DNA from: a virus
IMG/VR virus record: IMGVR_UViG_3300046512_000030
Coordinates: 1 to 28,266 of that record
DNA: 28,266 nt
Strand: one strand, 5' to 3'
The notes beneath the pieces were generated by a model. The model was not told the DNA's origin. It saw nothing but the letters and a program-made list of their open reading frames with translations, and made no database searches. Each line of letters begins with the position of its first letter. Within the stretch, counting starts at the first letter, position 1. The translations under genes and the position numbers were made by a program. Shown here piece after piece: positions 22,706 through 28,152 of the stretch.

Positions 22706-23517
22706 TACTTGCTGCCTTTGCCGATCAAATCGGCAAGCTCAGGGAAACGATCGACGTACCAGTGAGGCTGCGTCTCGCGGGGGGATTGCGGGCTGGTGAG
22801 GTTCTTGCCGTACTTCAGGCCCTTTTCAGTCACGGACCAGAAGTCGACCGGCTCCTGCTTGGAGTTCTTGCGCTGCATGGTCTTGAGGAAGCCGTTGTCG
22901 GCAAGGGCTCGGTTGAATGCCGCTGGTGAGCAGCGGATGTCGTTGTCTTTCAGCAAGGCCGTGGCGGACTTGGTAGGCATCGAGGAGCCGCCGACAGCAT
23001 CAGGTGCAGCGTCTACGGCGTAACCAGGCAGGAACTTGGCGTCTAGCCCATTATTGGCGGCGATCTGGCTCAGCATCATCACTTGGCTGGATGGTGCAGG
23101 CTTCAAAAGGCGCGTGAAGCATTCGAGGATAGCGAGCTCACCGATAACCTTTGTGCCATTGGCGATCACGGCTTCCCGCGCAGCCCCGCGGCCTTCCAGC
23201 TCAGTCCAGCGACGGATAACTGCGCGGCGCATCTTGGCGCTGTAACCGGTCAGCAGCGTGTCAGTTAGTTCGCGGTCGAGCAGGTACTCGACTTGTTCGC
23301 GCTTGTAGCCGTCCAGATAGATGTGCTCAAAACTGAGCAGATCTTCTTCAAGCTCGCCAAGCATCGAAACGATGTCGCGCTTGACGTTGTTGTGACGCTT
23401 GCCCGTGACATGGGAGATCTCTCGAGAGGACATCGTAGGTCGCGACACGTTTTGCGAATGGAGAAATTGTGTCGCGGACTTTTTGAGGCCCTGTACTTCT
23501 TGATTAGAGGTATGCAT
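22705..23517 (-). CDS. Rha family phage regulatory protein
   Basis: A 270-residue protein. ATG 23517 (MHTSNQEVQGLKKSATQFLH) is chosen because the upstream frame start is only a TTG inside the terminator region. Residues about 25-110 hold the Rha domain: TMSSREISHVTGKRHNNVKR, DIVSMLGELEEDLL, EYLLDRELTDTLLTGYSAKM-RRAVIRRWTELEG. The C-terminal half (KSATALLKDNDIRCSPAAFN, WSVTEKGLKYGKNL) looks like a KilA/antirepressor-type DNA-binding domain. Rha proteins interfere with growth when host integration factor is absent and are thought to act as regulators. It lies after a tR1-like terminator. Confidence 0.85.
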   Translation of the reverse strand: MHTSNQEVQGLKKSATQFLHSQNVSRPTMSSREISHVTGKRHNNVKRDIVSMLGELEEDLLSFEHIYLDGYKREQVEYLLDRELTDTLLTGYSAKMRRAVIRRWTELEGRGAAREAVIANGTKVIGELAILECFTRLLKPAPSSQVMMLSQIAANNGLDAKFLPGYAVDAAPDAVGGSSMPTKSATALLKDNDIRCSPAAFNRALADNGFLKTMQRKNSKQEPVDFWSVTEKGLKYGKNLTSPQSPRETQPHWYVDRFPELADLIGKGSK

Positions 23518-23553
23518 AATTTGTCTCACAGTGTGTTTAGTTGTACGCAAATG

Positions 23554-23583
23554 AAAAAGCCGACCTAGTCCGTCGGTTTTTTT
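23554..23583 (-). terminator. bidirectional terminator (tR1-like) between the small PR genes and rha
   Basis: GCCGAC-ctagtcc-GTCGGT, with TTTTT on the minus strand and TTTTTTT on the plus strand. It lies before rha and overlaps the stop of the 91-residue gene. The position corresponds to lambda tR1. Confidence 0.8.
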
Positions 23584-23840
23584 GTGTCCGCAATTTGAGT
23601 GACTTCACTTTTCAGGCCCTCATCAGGCTTTGCTCTCGCTGGTGAGTAAGGTCGCCGGAATGCTTGAATCGTCCCTGACATCGTCGGGGGGCGCGTCCTT
23701 ACAACGATCAGCTTTTCAATGAGCTGCTTCGCCAGTTGCCCTGGCGTAATTCCGAGTTCTTTGGCTGCCAGCCTCAGTAGCTCGATGTCCTCTTCATCCG
23801 CGATCTGTCGCAATGACAGGTCGTCCTGGTTATCAGGCAT
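23565..23840 (-). CDS. 91-residue early protein
   Basis: It starts at ATG 23840, where GGAGG stands five bases upstream (the longer frame to 23972 has no such site). It reads MPDNQDDLSLRQIADEEDIE, then a helix LAAKELGITPGQLAKQLIEK, and a basic Pro/Ala-rich tail ending KPTD. The helix pair resembles a small regulatory DNA-binding protein, but no fold is certain. It lies between an RHH protein and the tR1-like terminator, a cII-like position. Confidence 0.65.
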   Translation of the reverse strand: MPDNQDDLSLRQIADEEDIELLRLAAKELGITPGQLAKQLIEKLIVVRTRPPTMSGTIQAFRRPYSPARAKPDEGLKSEVTQIADTKKPTD

Positions 23841-23860
23841 AGAGCCTCCATTGGGGGCCT

Positions 23861-24049
23861 TCAGGCCTTCTCTTGAATCCGGGTAAGCTCTTCCCGCATC
23901 TGCACAATCGCAGCCTTCAAGATTTCTCTGGCCAGCACGGCTTTCTGAGTTCCATGGATGTCCGCCAAGCAACGGAGGTAGTTGTCGTACTCGTCGCTTA
24001 AACGAACCTTGGTTTCGTTGTGATTCAGGTGCTTTGGGTTGTCGTACAT
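23861..24049 (-). CDS. ribbon-helix-helix (Arc-like) protein
   Basis: A 62-residue protein: MYDNPKHLNHNETKVRLSDE then YDNYLRCLADIHGTQKAVLA and REILKAAIVQMREEL. The strand TKVRLSDEYDNYL and the two helices match a small RHH/Arc-type DNA-binding dimer. It is probably an early transcription regulator acting near the immunity region. GGAGC lies nine bases before the ATG. Confidence 0.8.
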   Translation of the reverse strand: MYDNPKHLNHNETKVRLSDEYDNYLRCLADIHGTQKAVLAREILKAAIVQMREELTRIQEKA

Positions 24050-24079
24050 GTACTGCTCCTTACGGCTGTCGAAATTTGG

Positions 24080-24319
24080 TTAAGCGGCTGTTTTCTTTGG
24101 GTGCGCCTCGGCAAGCAGCCAGGCGCAATCGAATGGCTTGCCTTTGATGGCAGCCAGTTCGGCAATTTTTTTGGCGTATTGGGTTTCACCGGTGTATTCG
24201 GTGCGCGGCAATGCGTCGGCAACAAGCCATTTGTAGATAGCTCTCGGGGTCTTTCCGCACGCCAAAGCCACGGCGGTAACACCACCGGCATCATCAATCG
24301 ATTTCTTGAGCGGCCGCAT
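24080..24319 (-). CDS. Cro/YdaS-like transcription regulator
   Basis: A 79-residue helix-turn-helix protein: MRPLKKSIDDAGGVTAVALA-CGKTPRAIYKWLVADALPRT, with the recognition helix at about TPRAIYKW. The C-terminus LAEAHPKK is loosely basic. GGAG is six bases upstream of the ATG. It faces cI across the operators, as cro does in lambda, and would shut down both promoters and favour lytic growth. Confidence 0.85.
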   Translation of the reverse strand: MRPLKKSIDDAGGVTAVALACGKTPRAIYKWLVADALPRTEYTGETQYAKKIAELAAIKGKPFDCAWLLAEAHPKKTAA

Positions 24320-24337
24320 AAGGCCTCCGAGTCAAAT

Positions 24338-24354
24338 ATGAACTTACAGTACAT
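24338..24354. promoter_or_regulatory. operator 1 (right cluster)
   Basis: ATGAACTTACAGTACAT: inverted repeat ATGaACT/AGTaCAT around a 3-base centre. It covers the start region of PR. Confidence 0.75.
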
Positions 24355-24382
24355 ATTATGTCGGAACTGAAAGTACATGCAA
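24355..24382 (-). promoter_or_regulatory. PR-like promoter for cro and early leftward genes
   Basis: Reading leftward, TTGCAT (24377-24382) and CATAAT (24355-24360) are separated by 16 bases. Operator 2 lies inside the spacer and operator 1 just downstream, so repressor binding would block it. Confidence 0.65.
24362..24378. promoter_or_regulatory. operator 2 (right cluster)
   Basis: CGGAACTGAAAGTACAT: one half AGTACAT is perfect, the other (GGAACT) is degenerate. Its centre is 24 bp from operator 1, as between the two left operators. Confidence 0.65.
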
Positions 24383-24394
24383 GTGCGTGCGAGC

Positions 24395-24411
24395 ATGAAC
24401 CTATGGTTCAG
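24395..24411. promoter_or_regulatory. operator 3 (right cluster)
   Basis: ATGAACCTATGGTTCAG: TGAACC/GGTTCA is a perfect palindrome around a 3-base centre. It lies 16 bases before the chosen cI start and may autoregulate cI. Confidence 0.7.
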
Positions 24412-24426
24412 ATAGAAGAAATACGC

Positions 24427-25161
24427 ATGCAATTCGTCTCCAGGCTGAAAGAGGCCTTGGAGGCAAACGAGATCTCCCCATGGGGAGCAGGCGCTCGCCT
24501 TGCGAAAATGGCTGGAGTCACGCCAAAGGCCGCGAGCAAATGGCTGAATGGTGAGTCAATGCCAGGCGGTGCGAAAATGCTCGCCATTGCATCAGCGCTG
24601 AGGGTCAGGGTTGAGTGGCTTGAGTACGGGCGCGGTCTTATTCGTGACCCAGCCACTCCGCCACCGACTGCGGAGCCACTGCCAGACATACTTCCATTCG
24701 CCTCCAGCGAAAGCGATGGAGCTGTCACGGACGAGAAGTACGCCTTCATCCCTCAATACACAGCTATGGCTTCAGCCGGAGCTGGCCATGACAACCCTCA
24801 CATTGAGTTGCGCGGCACGCTCGCATTCAAGCGGGAATGGTTGCGCATGAAAGGCGTCAACCCGAAAAACCTGAAGGTGATTTACGCGGACGGCAACAGC
24901 ATGTGGCCGACGATAAGCGACCACGATGTGCTTTTGGTGGATGAGTCTCGCATCGAGCCGCTTGATGGGCACATATTCGTCATGTCCAGCCACACGAAGG
25001 GCACGATAGTTAAGCGGCTGATCGAATCAGATATCGACGGCTGGATCATTCGTAGCGACAACCCGGACAAGATTACTCACGGCGACCAAATTCTTCCTGA
25101 TGGGGAGATTCATGAGCACCATATCCTTGGCCGGGTGATCTGGCGCGGTGGAGATTTATAG
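24427..25161 (+). CDS. cI: CI-type repressor with S24 self-cleavage domain
   Basis: A 244-residue repressor. ATG 24427 was chosen because the reading begins FVSRLKEALEANEISPWGAG like an HTH repressor and an AGAAG lies eight bases upstream; in-frame starts at 24403 and 24358 would put operators inside the gene. The HTH spans about residues 14-45 (GARLAKMAGVTPKAASKWLN). The cleavage site SAGAG has Ala117-Gly118, the serine nucleophile is Ser158 (DGNSM), and the general base Lys196 (TIVKRL). All S24 catalytic residues are present, so RecA-stimulated self-cleavage and SOS induction are expected. Confidence 0.9.
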   Translation: MQFVSRLKEALEANEISPWGAGARLAKMAGVTPKAASKWLNGESMPGGAKMLAIASALRVRVEWLEYGRGLIRDPATPPPTAEPLPDILPFASSESDGAVTDEKYAFIPQYTAMASAGAGHDNPHIELRGTLAFKREWLRMKGVNPKNLKVIYADGNSMWPTISDHDVLLVDESRIEPLDGHIFVMSSHTKGTIVKRLIESDIDGWIIRSDNPDKITHGDQILPDGEIHEHHILGRVIWRGGDL

Positions 25162-25172
25162 GAGCAACACCA

Positions 25173-25715
25173 ATGTGGATCGCTATTGCGCACATCGCAG
25201 GAGCTGTGTTTGCTGGATTCATGGTTGCTGTGCTTACGCTACTCTTGGGCATTTGGCTCGGCAATAAATCTGCCGCCGCTGAATTAGAAGTGGTCAGCGC
25301 AAAGCTCGGCTTCACGGACGAAGACCTAGAAAACAAAGACAATTTTTATCAAGCCACCTCGCTAATGTACGAGCGCTATAGCAATGATCGGCTGGGTAAT
25401 CGATTGTCTGATTTTTGTGGCTGGATTCAGACAGCCGTTGACTGGGTGGTCCTCCTCGCCCAAATAGCAATTTTAATTAGCGTCATCTGGTTTACAGCAA
25501 AAGATACGCTGGAAAACGCCATCTATGCCTGGTGTATACCTGCGATCTCATTGCTTTCATTCGCCGCGCGGATGCTGTTCAGTTTTTTCTGTCGCATCCT
25601 GACCGGAAGATACCCAGGGCAAGCCAAATCGAGCAGGAAAGCGCTAGCTGATATGCTTAAAGCACAGCGCGAAGCTAAGAAATATCCGTTTTTATGGAAC
25701 TCAGACCCGGACTAA
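25173..25715 (+). CDS. three-helix membrane protein in the cI operon
   Basis: A 180-residue protein with predicted helices at about 3-30 (IAIAHIAGAVFAGFMVAVLT), 87-107 (VDWVVLLAQIAILISVIWFT) and 116-140 (AWCIPAISLLSFAARMLFSF), and a cytoplasmic or periplasmic segment in between (about 38-80). Its AGGAG overlaps the cI stop, so it is co-transcribed with the repressor and likely expressed in the lysogen. Its position equals lambda rexAB. It is AT-richer than its neighbours. The function is unknown; superinfection exclusion or phage defence is inference from position. Confidence 0.8.
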   Translation: MWIAIAHIAGAVFAGFMVAVLTLLLGIWLGNKSAAAELEVVSAKLGFTDEDLENKDNFYQATSLMYERYSNDRLGNRLSDFCGWIQTAVDWVVLLAQIAILISVIWFTAKDTLENAIYAWCIPAISLLSFAARMLFSFFCRILTGRYPGQAKSSRKALADMLKAQREAKKYPFLWNSDPD

Positions 25716-25735
25716 ATCTTTACCTGCTGTCCAGT

Positions 25736-25759
25736 AGCCCGCCATTGAGCGGGCTTTTT
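25736..25759 (+). terminator. terminator of the cI operon
   Basis: AGCCCGC-cattga-GCGGGCT followed by TTTTT on the plus strand. It closes the cI operon just before the left operators. Confidence 0.85.
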
Positions 25760-25777
25760 CATGCCTATCGTAAAAAT

Positions 25778-25794
25778 ATGTACTTTTGGTACTT
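25778..25794. promoter_or_regulatory. operator 4 (left cluster)
   Basis: ATGTACTTTTGGTACTT: ATGTACT/GGTACTT around TTT. It matches the right cluster consensus ATGaACy-N3-rGTaCAT. Confidence 0.7.
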
Positions 25795-25821
25795 GACCGA
25801 TATGAACCAATGGTACATATT
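25793..25821 (+). promoter_or_regulatory. PL-like promoter for rightward early genes
   Basis: TTGACC (25793-25798) and CATATT (25816-25821) are separated by 17 bases. Operators 4 and 5 lie at its -35 and -10, so CI would block it. Confidence 0.6.
25802..25818. promoter_or_regulatory. operator 5 (left cluster)
   Basis: ATGAACCAATGGTACAT: nearly perfect palindrome ATGaACC/GGTaCAT. Its centre is 24 bp from operator 4, the same spacing as operators 1 and 2. Confidence 0.75.
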
Positions 25822-25872
25822 TCACCCATCGCAGCGACACACAGCCACTGCGAAGGGCCTCGAAAGGGTCTG

Positions 25873-25920
25873 CGCTCTTTAACAGCTCAGGAACCTCGCA
25901 GATCGATCCCCGGCAACGGG
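25873..25920 (+). promoter_or_regulatory. nut-like antitermination site (boxA and boxB-like hairpin)
   Basis: CGCTCTTTAACA (25873-25884) differs from the rrn boxA TGCTCTTTAACA in one base. A short hairpin CCCG-GCAA-CGGG (25909-25920), whose loop is of the GNRA type, lies 24 bases downstream like a boxB. It is in the PL leader about 50 bases from the start, the proper place for nut. No N-like gene is visible in the window. Confidence 0.65.
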
Positions 25921-25948
25921 CACAACGCGAGCAACAAATTCGATCTCC

Positions 25949-26041
25949 ATGCCAGCTCTGGAACTGGCCGTGCTCACCAGATGTGAGTACGCGAAACCAC
26001 GCAAGCCGATCTGCGAAGAACACCGAGCACGAAATGTGTGA
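25949..26041 (+). CDS. 30-residue candidate small protein in the PL leader
   Basis: The frame reads MPALELAVLTRCEYAKPRKP then ICEEHRARNV. Two cysteines and a histidine (C..., C..H) are arranged as in zinc-finger tails. There is no clear Shine-Dalgarno, so translation is doubtful. The rest of the stretch from 25822 to 26155 holds the nut-like site and a hairpin. Confidence 0.25.
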   Translation: MPALELAVLTRCEYAKPRKPICEEHRARNV

Positions 26042-26100
26042 CGCAGGTTAGAGATATGAATCGGGCGATCAGCGTGGTGGAGAAACGGAACATTTCACTG

Positions 26101-26124
26101 ATGCACCTGGTTACCCGGGTGCAT
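26101..26124. repeat. perfect hairpin upstream of the first early gene
   Basis: A ten-base-pair stem (one G-U) with a four-base loop, ATGCACCTGG-ttac-CCGGGTGCAT style, ending 31 bases before the ATG at 26156. It has no T tract, so it is not a typical terminator and may act in translation or RNA stability. Confidence 0.65.
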
Positions 26125-26155
26125 TGGGAAAACAACCGAACAGCGGAGCGAGACG

Positions 26156-26731
26156 ATGGACATCAAAACACTGGAAGCACTCGGCGTTAGCGCCACCGAC
26201 CTTGCTGACCGCATTGTCGATCAAGCGGTACATGCGCTGCTCTACTCCACCGGATACGACGAGGACGGCGATGAATCGTCCTACGCCTCCAAGTTCAAGC
26301 AGCAAGTTGAAAAGCGCGTGCAGGAAGCTGTAGACGCCAAGATCTCCGCACTAGCCGCCGAGCATGTCCTGCCGCGTGTTGGCGAGATGATCGAAGCCGC
26401 AAACATGATGAAAACCAACACATACGGCGAGCCGAAGGGTGAGCCGATGACTTTCAAGGAGTACATCGCCAGCCGCGCCGAGGTTTATATGAGCGAGAAG
26501 GTCGACTACAACGGCCAGTCAAAAGAAGAGTCTCGCGATACCTACAACTGGCGCGAATCAGGCCCTCGCCTCACCGTCCTGATGAAGCTGTACATCAAGG
26601 ACACTCTCGAAAAGAGCGCCAAGAACGCAATCAACGACGTGAACAAGGTGATTGCCAAGAACATCGAGCAGGCAGCAAGGGACGCGATCACATCCTGTGC
26701 AGCTTCGCTCAAGATTGCAGCCACCATCTGA
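26156..26731 (+). CDS. conserved early helical phage protein
   Basis: A 191-residue protein: MDIKTLEALGVSATDLADRI-VDQAVHALLYSTGYDED, a helical KQQVEKRVQEAVDAKISALA, and a long central part (MTFKEYIASRAEVYMSEKVD, LIK-DTLEKSAKNAINDVNKVI). It is charged, has no membrane segment and looks like an all-alpha protein. GGAG lies nine bases upstream of its ATG. Similar proteins occur in Pseudomonas prophage early operons but the function is unknown. Confidence 0.8.
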   Translation: MDIKTLEALGVSATDLADRIVDQAVHALLYSTGYDEDGDESSYASKFKQQVEKRVQEAVDAKISALAAEHVLPRVGEMIEAANMMKTNTYGEPKGEPMTFKEYIASRAEVYMSEKVDYNGQSKEESRDTYNWRESGPRLTVLMKLYIKDTLEKSAKNAINDVNKVIAKNIEQAARDAITSCAASLKIAATI

Positions 26732-26784
26732 CAACCAGCGCCACGTCAGCCGGACGTTAAGCGGCCCGATCCTCTCTATGAGAG

Positions 26785-26904
26785 CGCATCGGAGTGTGAT
26801 CTGAATCCTGCCGCCAAGCAGCACAGCTTCCATCCAGCGAGGCCCGGAGGAATGAACTCGGGTCGATGCAGAGATTGGCTCCTGCCAGATCACACCCCGA
26901 TGCG
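26785..26904. repeat. 18-bp inverted repeat with one mismatch and an 84-bp loop
   Basis: Arms at 26785-26802 (CGCATCGGAGTGTGATCT) and 26887-26904 (reverse complement with one change). The arms would form a stable long hairpin in RNA. The loop contains the smaller pairing CCCGgAG...CTCGGG around a GGAGG, which may hide a ribosome site. Confidence 0.8.
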
Positions 26905-26956
26905 GACGAAATCGCGGCATATAACCGCCCACCTGCATCAAATCGCCTGACCGAGG

Positions 26957-27124
26957 GTGCACTTAAGCCAGGAGGAACTGGAGACGGCCGTGGAACTCGG
27001 CGCCGTAGACGTAAGCGGCACGGATTCGGCGAAAGCCAAAACGAAAGGTGGTCCTTTTGTGGTTTGGGAACGTACCTATAACGTCTGGAAACCGCCTCCT
27101 AACACCTTGAGTAATACGGTGTGA
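26957..27124 (+). CDS. 55-residue candidate protein in the structured region
   Basis: A GTG-started ORF whose middle reads SQEELETAVELGAVDVSGTD and KGGPFVVWERTYNVWKPPPN. The composition looks protein-like, acidic then aromatic. No good Shine-Dalgarno precedes GTG 26957; an internal GTG at 26990 has AGGAGG 14 bases upstream. The start is therefore uncertain. Confidence 0.35.
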   Translation: MHLSQEELETAVELGAVDVSGTDSAKAKTKGGPFVVWERTYNVWKPPPNTLSNTV

Positions 27125-27187
27125 CAGCCGGGAAAGACCGGCACCCAATTCGATAGGTGGCCACTGCCTGCCCAGTGAGCGAGCGAT

Positions 27188-27209
27188 AGGAGGTTGCGTC
27201 ATGAAGTAG
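27188..27209 (+). other. strong Shine-Dalgarno followed by a two-codon ORF (ATG AAG TAG)
   Basis: AGGAGG (27188-27193) stands seven bases before ATG 27201, then AAG and TAG. A further in-frame ATG at 27210 opens a 36-codon reading that ends at 27320. A minigene of this kind is known from lambda bar sites; here it may also be a decayed gene start. Confidence 0.45.
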
Positions 27210-27228
27210 ATGAGCGATTCACCTGCGT

Positions 27229-27254
27229 GGCGCAGTAAGCCTGAAGGCTGCGCC
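27229..27254. repeat. compound hairpin with TGAA loop
   Basis: GGCGCA pairs with TGCGCC; inside it GCC-TGAA-GGC pairs with a small bulge on one side. It lies 20 bases after the two-codon ORF. Confidence 0.5.
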
Positions 27255-27359
27255 CAACACCCTAACAGGCAGCGGACAGTAGGGCCGAAGATGTCACCGC
27301 GCATCAACCGGAAACGGTAGGCCCAACCTGAACACATCGGACATTGCTGATGCTGCACA

Positions 27360-27388
27360 CCCAGGCCGTCGCCAGTAGCGGGCCTGGG
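27360..27388. repeat. 8-bp perfect hairpin
   Basis: CCCAGGCC/GGCCTGGG with a 13-base loop, followed by a run of nine C (27391-27399). Confidence 0.6.
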
Positions 27389-27414
27389 CACCCCCCCCCT
27401 CCAACCTCACCCGC

Positions 27415-27463
27415 AAGCACTCACCCCTGCGCCCAACGGCAATAGGCAGGTAGCTGAGTGCTT
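27415..27463. repeat. 9-bp inverted repeat before the Cys-rich genes
   Basis: AAGCACTCA (27415-27423) and TGAGTGCTT (27455-27463) are exact inverted copies 31 bp apart, ending 35 bases before the next ATG. Confidence 0.6.
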
Positions 27464-27498
27464 TCGAGTGGGTGCGGATCAACCGGATGGAGAAATTC

Positions 27499-27690
27499 AT
27501 GACTGAGCAACGAGCGCCATATCCACGGTCGGCGGACAACGCTGATCAGATGAATCTGCCCGAGGGCAAAACCTGCGGCGACTGCGTGCACTGCCGCCGC
27601 TGCACGCTGATGTTCGACCACATCCCCACTGATGAGTCTTGCGACTGGAGCCCGTCTCGTTTCCGCGAAGCCGTGCCAGCCACCGCCTAA
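27499..27690 (+). CDS. Cys-rich small early protein
   Basis: A 63-residue protein starting at ATG 27499 (GGAG six bases upstream; the frame extends to 27472 without a site). It reads MTEQRAPYPRSADNADQMNL, then TCGDCVHCRRCTLMFDHIPT-DESCDWSPSRF. The CGDCVHCRRC...SCDWSPSRF set is a recurrent small zinc-binding-type protein in phages of several hosts. The function is unknown. Confidence 0.8.
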   Translation: MTEQRAPYPRSADNADQMNLPEGKTCGDCVHCRRCTLMFDHIPTDESCDWSPSRFREAVPATA

Positions 27691-27711
27691 CCCCAAACAC
27701 TGGAGGTCGCC

Positions 27712-27885
27712 ATGAGCGATTTCGGATTCTGCGAAGGCGATACCTGCAATCGCGAAGGCTGCGAAGGCGTCATCCAGATGCGCAGGGCAGAGAACTGCAG
27801 CTGCCACCTTAACGCGCCATGCAGCGCCTGCACTGCGCCCCGCCAGTTCTGCGACACCTGCGAATGGGATGAGGCTGACGAATAG
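27712..27885 (+). CDS. 57-residue Cys-rich protein ending in an in-frame amber codon
   Basis: Good GGAGG is six bases upstream of ATG 27712. It starts MSDFGFCEGDTCNREGCEGV and carries CSCHLNAPCSACTAPRQFCD TCEWDEADE, eleven cysteines in all, suggesting a zinc-binding domain. It stops at TAG 27883-27885, but the same frame remains open for 79 codons downstream (next entry). The protein may be complete as read or truncated by the amber. Confidence 0.7.
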   Translation: MSDFGFCEGDTCNREGCEGVIQMRRAENCSCHLNAPCSACTAPRQFCDTCEWDEADE

Positions 27886-28125
27886 GTTCCGACGCCAGAG
27901 CCGTACAAAGGCGAGGTCTGGAAGCCGGTTCCGCCGCGACCTCTCGATCCGACCCGTGTTGACTGGCGGTACATCCCGCACACGCACTTCACCATGATCA
28001 AAGAAGGCGTCTATCCCGAGCACATGACTCGCGCCGAAGTGGAGAAGGAGGTGGTTGGCACATTCGGCGGCCGTTTCGAGTACTTCGGCGGCGGCAAATT
28101 CAAGTACGTCGCTTACACCGACTAA
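27886..28125 (+). pseudogene. in-frame continuation after the amber codon
   Basis: After TAG the frame continues VPTPEPYKGEVWKPVPPRPL, then DWRYIPHTHFTMIKEGVYPE and FGGRFEYFGGGKFKYVAYTD, a clear protein-like sequence. It has no start codon until ATG 27994, which lacks a Shine-Dalgarno. So it is probably the C-terminal half of one 137-residue protein whose codon 58 is TAG, by nonsense change, read-through or a sequencing error. Confidence 0.65.
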
Positions 28126-28152
28126 CCACCCCGCCCACTCTAGGAGGCGACC

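Larger units (their letters stand above)
26732..27498 (+). other. structured 767-bp early region without a convincing long gene
   Basis: No long ORF with a good start is seen. The stretch holds an 18-bp inverted pair, a short candidate ORF, a strong Shine-Dalgarno before a two-codon ORF, a series of compact hairpins (27101-27123 ACACC/GGTGT; 27127-27142 GCCGG/CCGGC; 27164-27179 CACTG/CAGTG; 27229-27254; 27307-27318 ACCG-GAAA-CGGT; 27360-27388), a nine-C run (27391-27399) and a 9-bp inverted pair (27415-27463). It could be an untranslated early RNA or ncRNA. The longer frames on either strand have poor starts and unconvincing composition. Confidence 0.5.

Noticed and set aside
26866-27081. 71-residue plus ORF (MQRLAPARSHPDADE...)
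   Set aside because: It overlaps the better-looking 26957-27124 frame and turns into a run of Arg codons, as a shadow frame does; a frameshifted fusion of the two was considered and not supported.
26963-27391. 142-residue minus-strand ORF across the structured region
   Set aside because: No Shine-Dalgarno, poor composition (Arg/Gly-rich) and opposite to the direction of the early operon.
27421-28023. 200-residue minus-strand ORF at the right end
   Set aside because: It is antisense to the Cys-rich early genes, which have good ribosome sites and recognised motifs.
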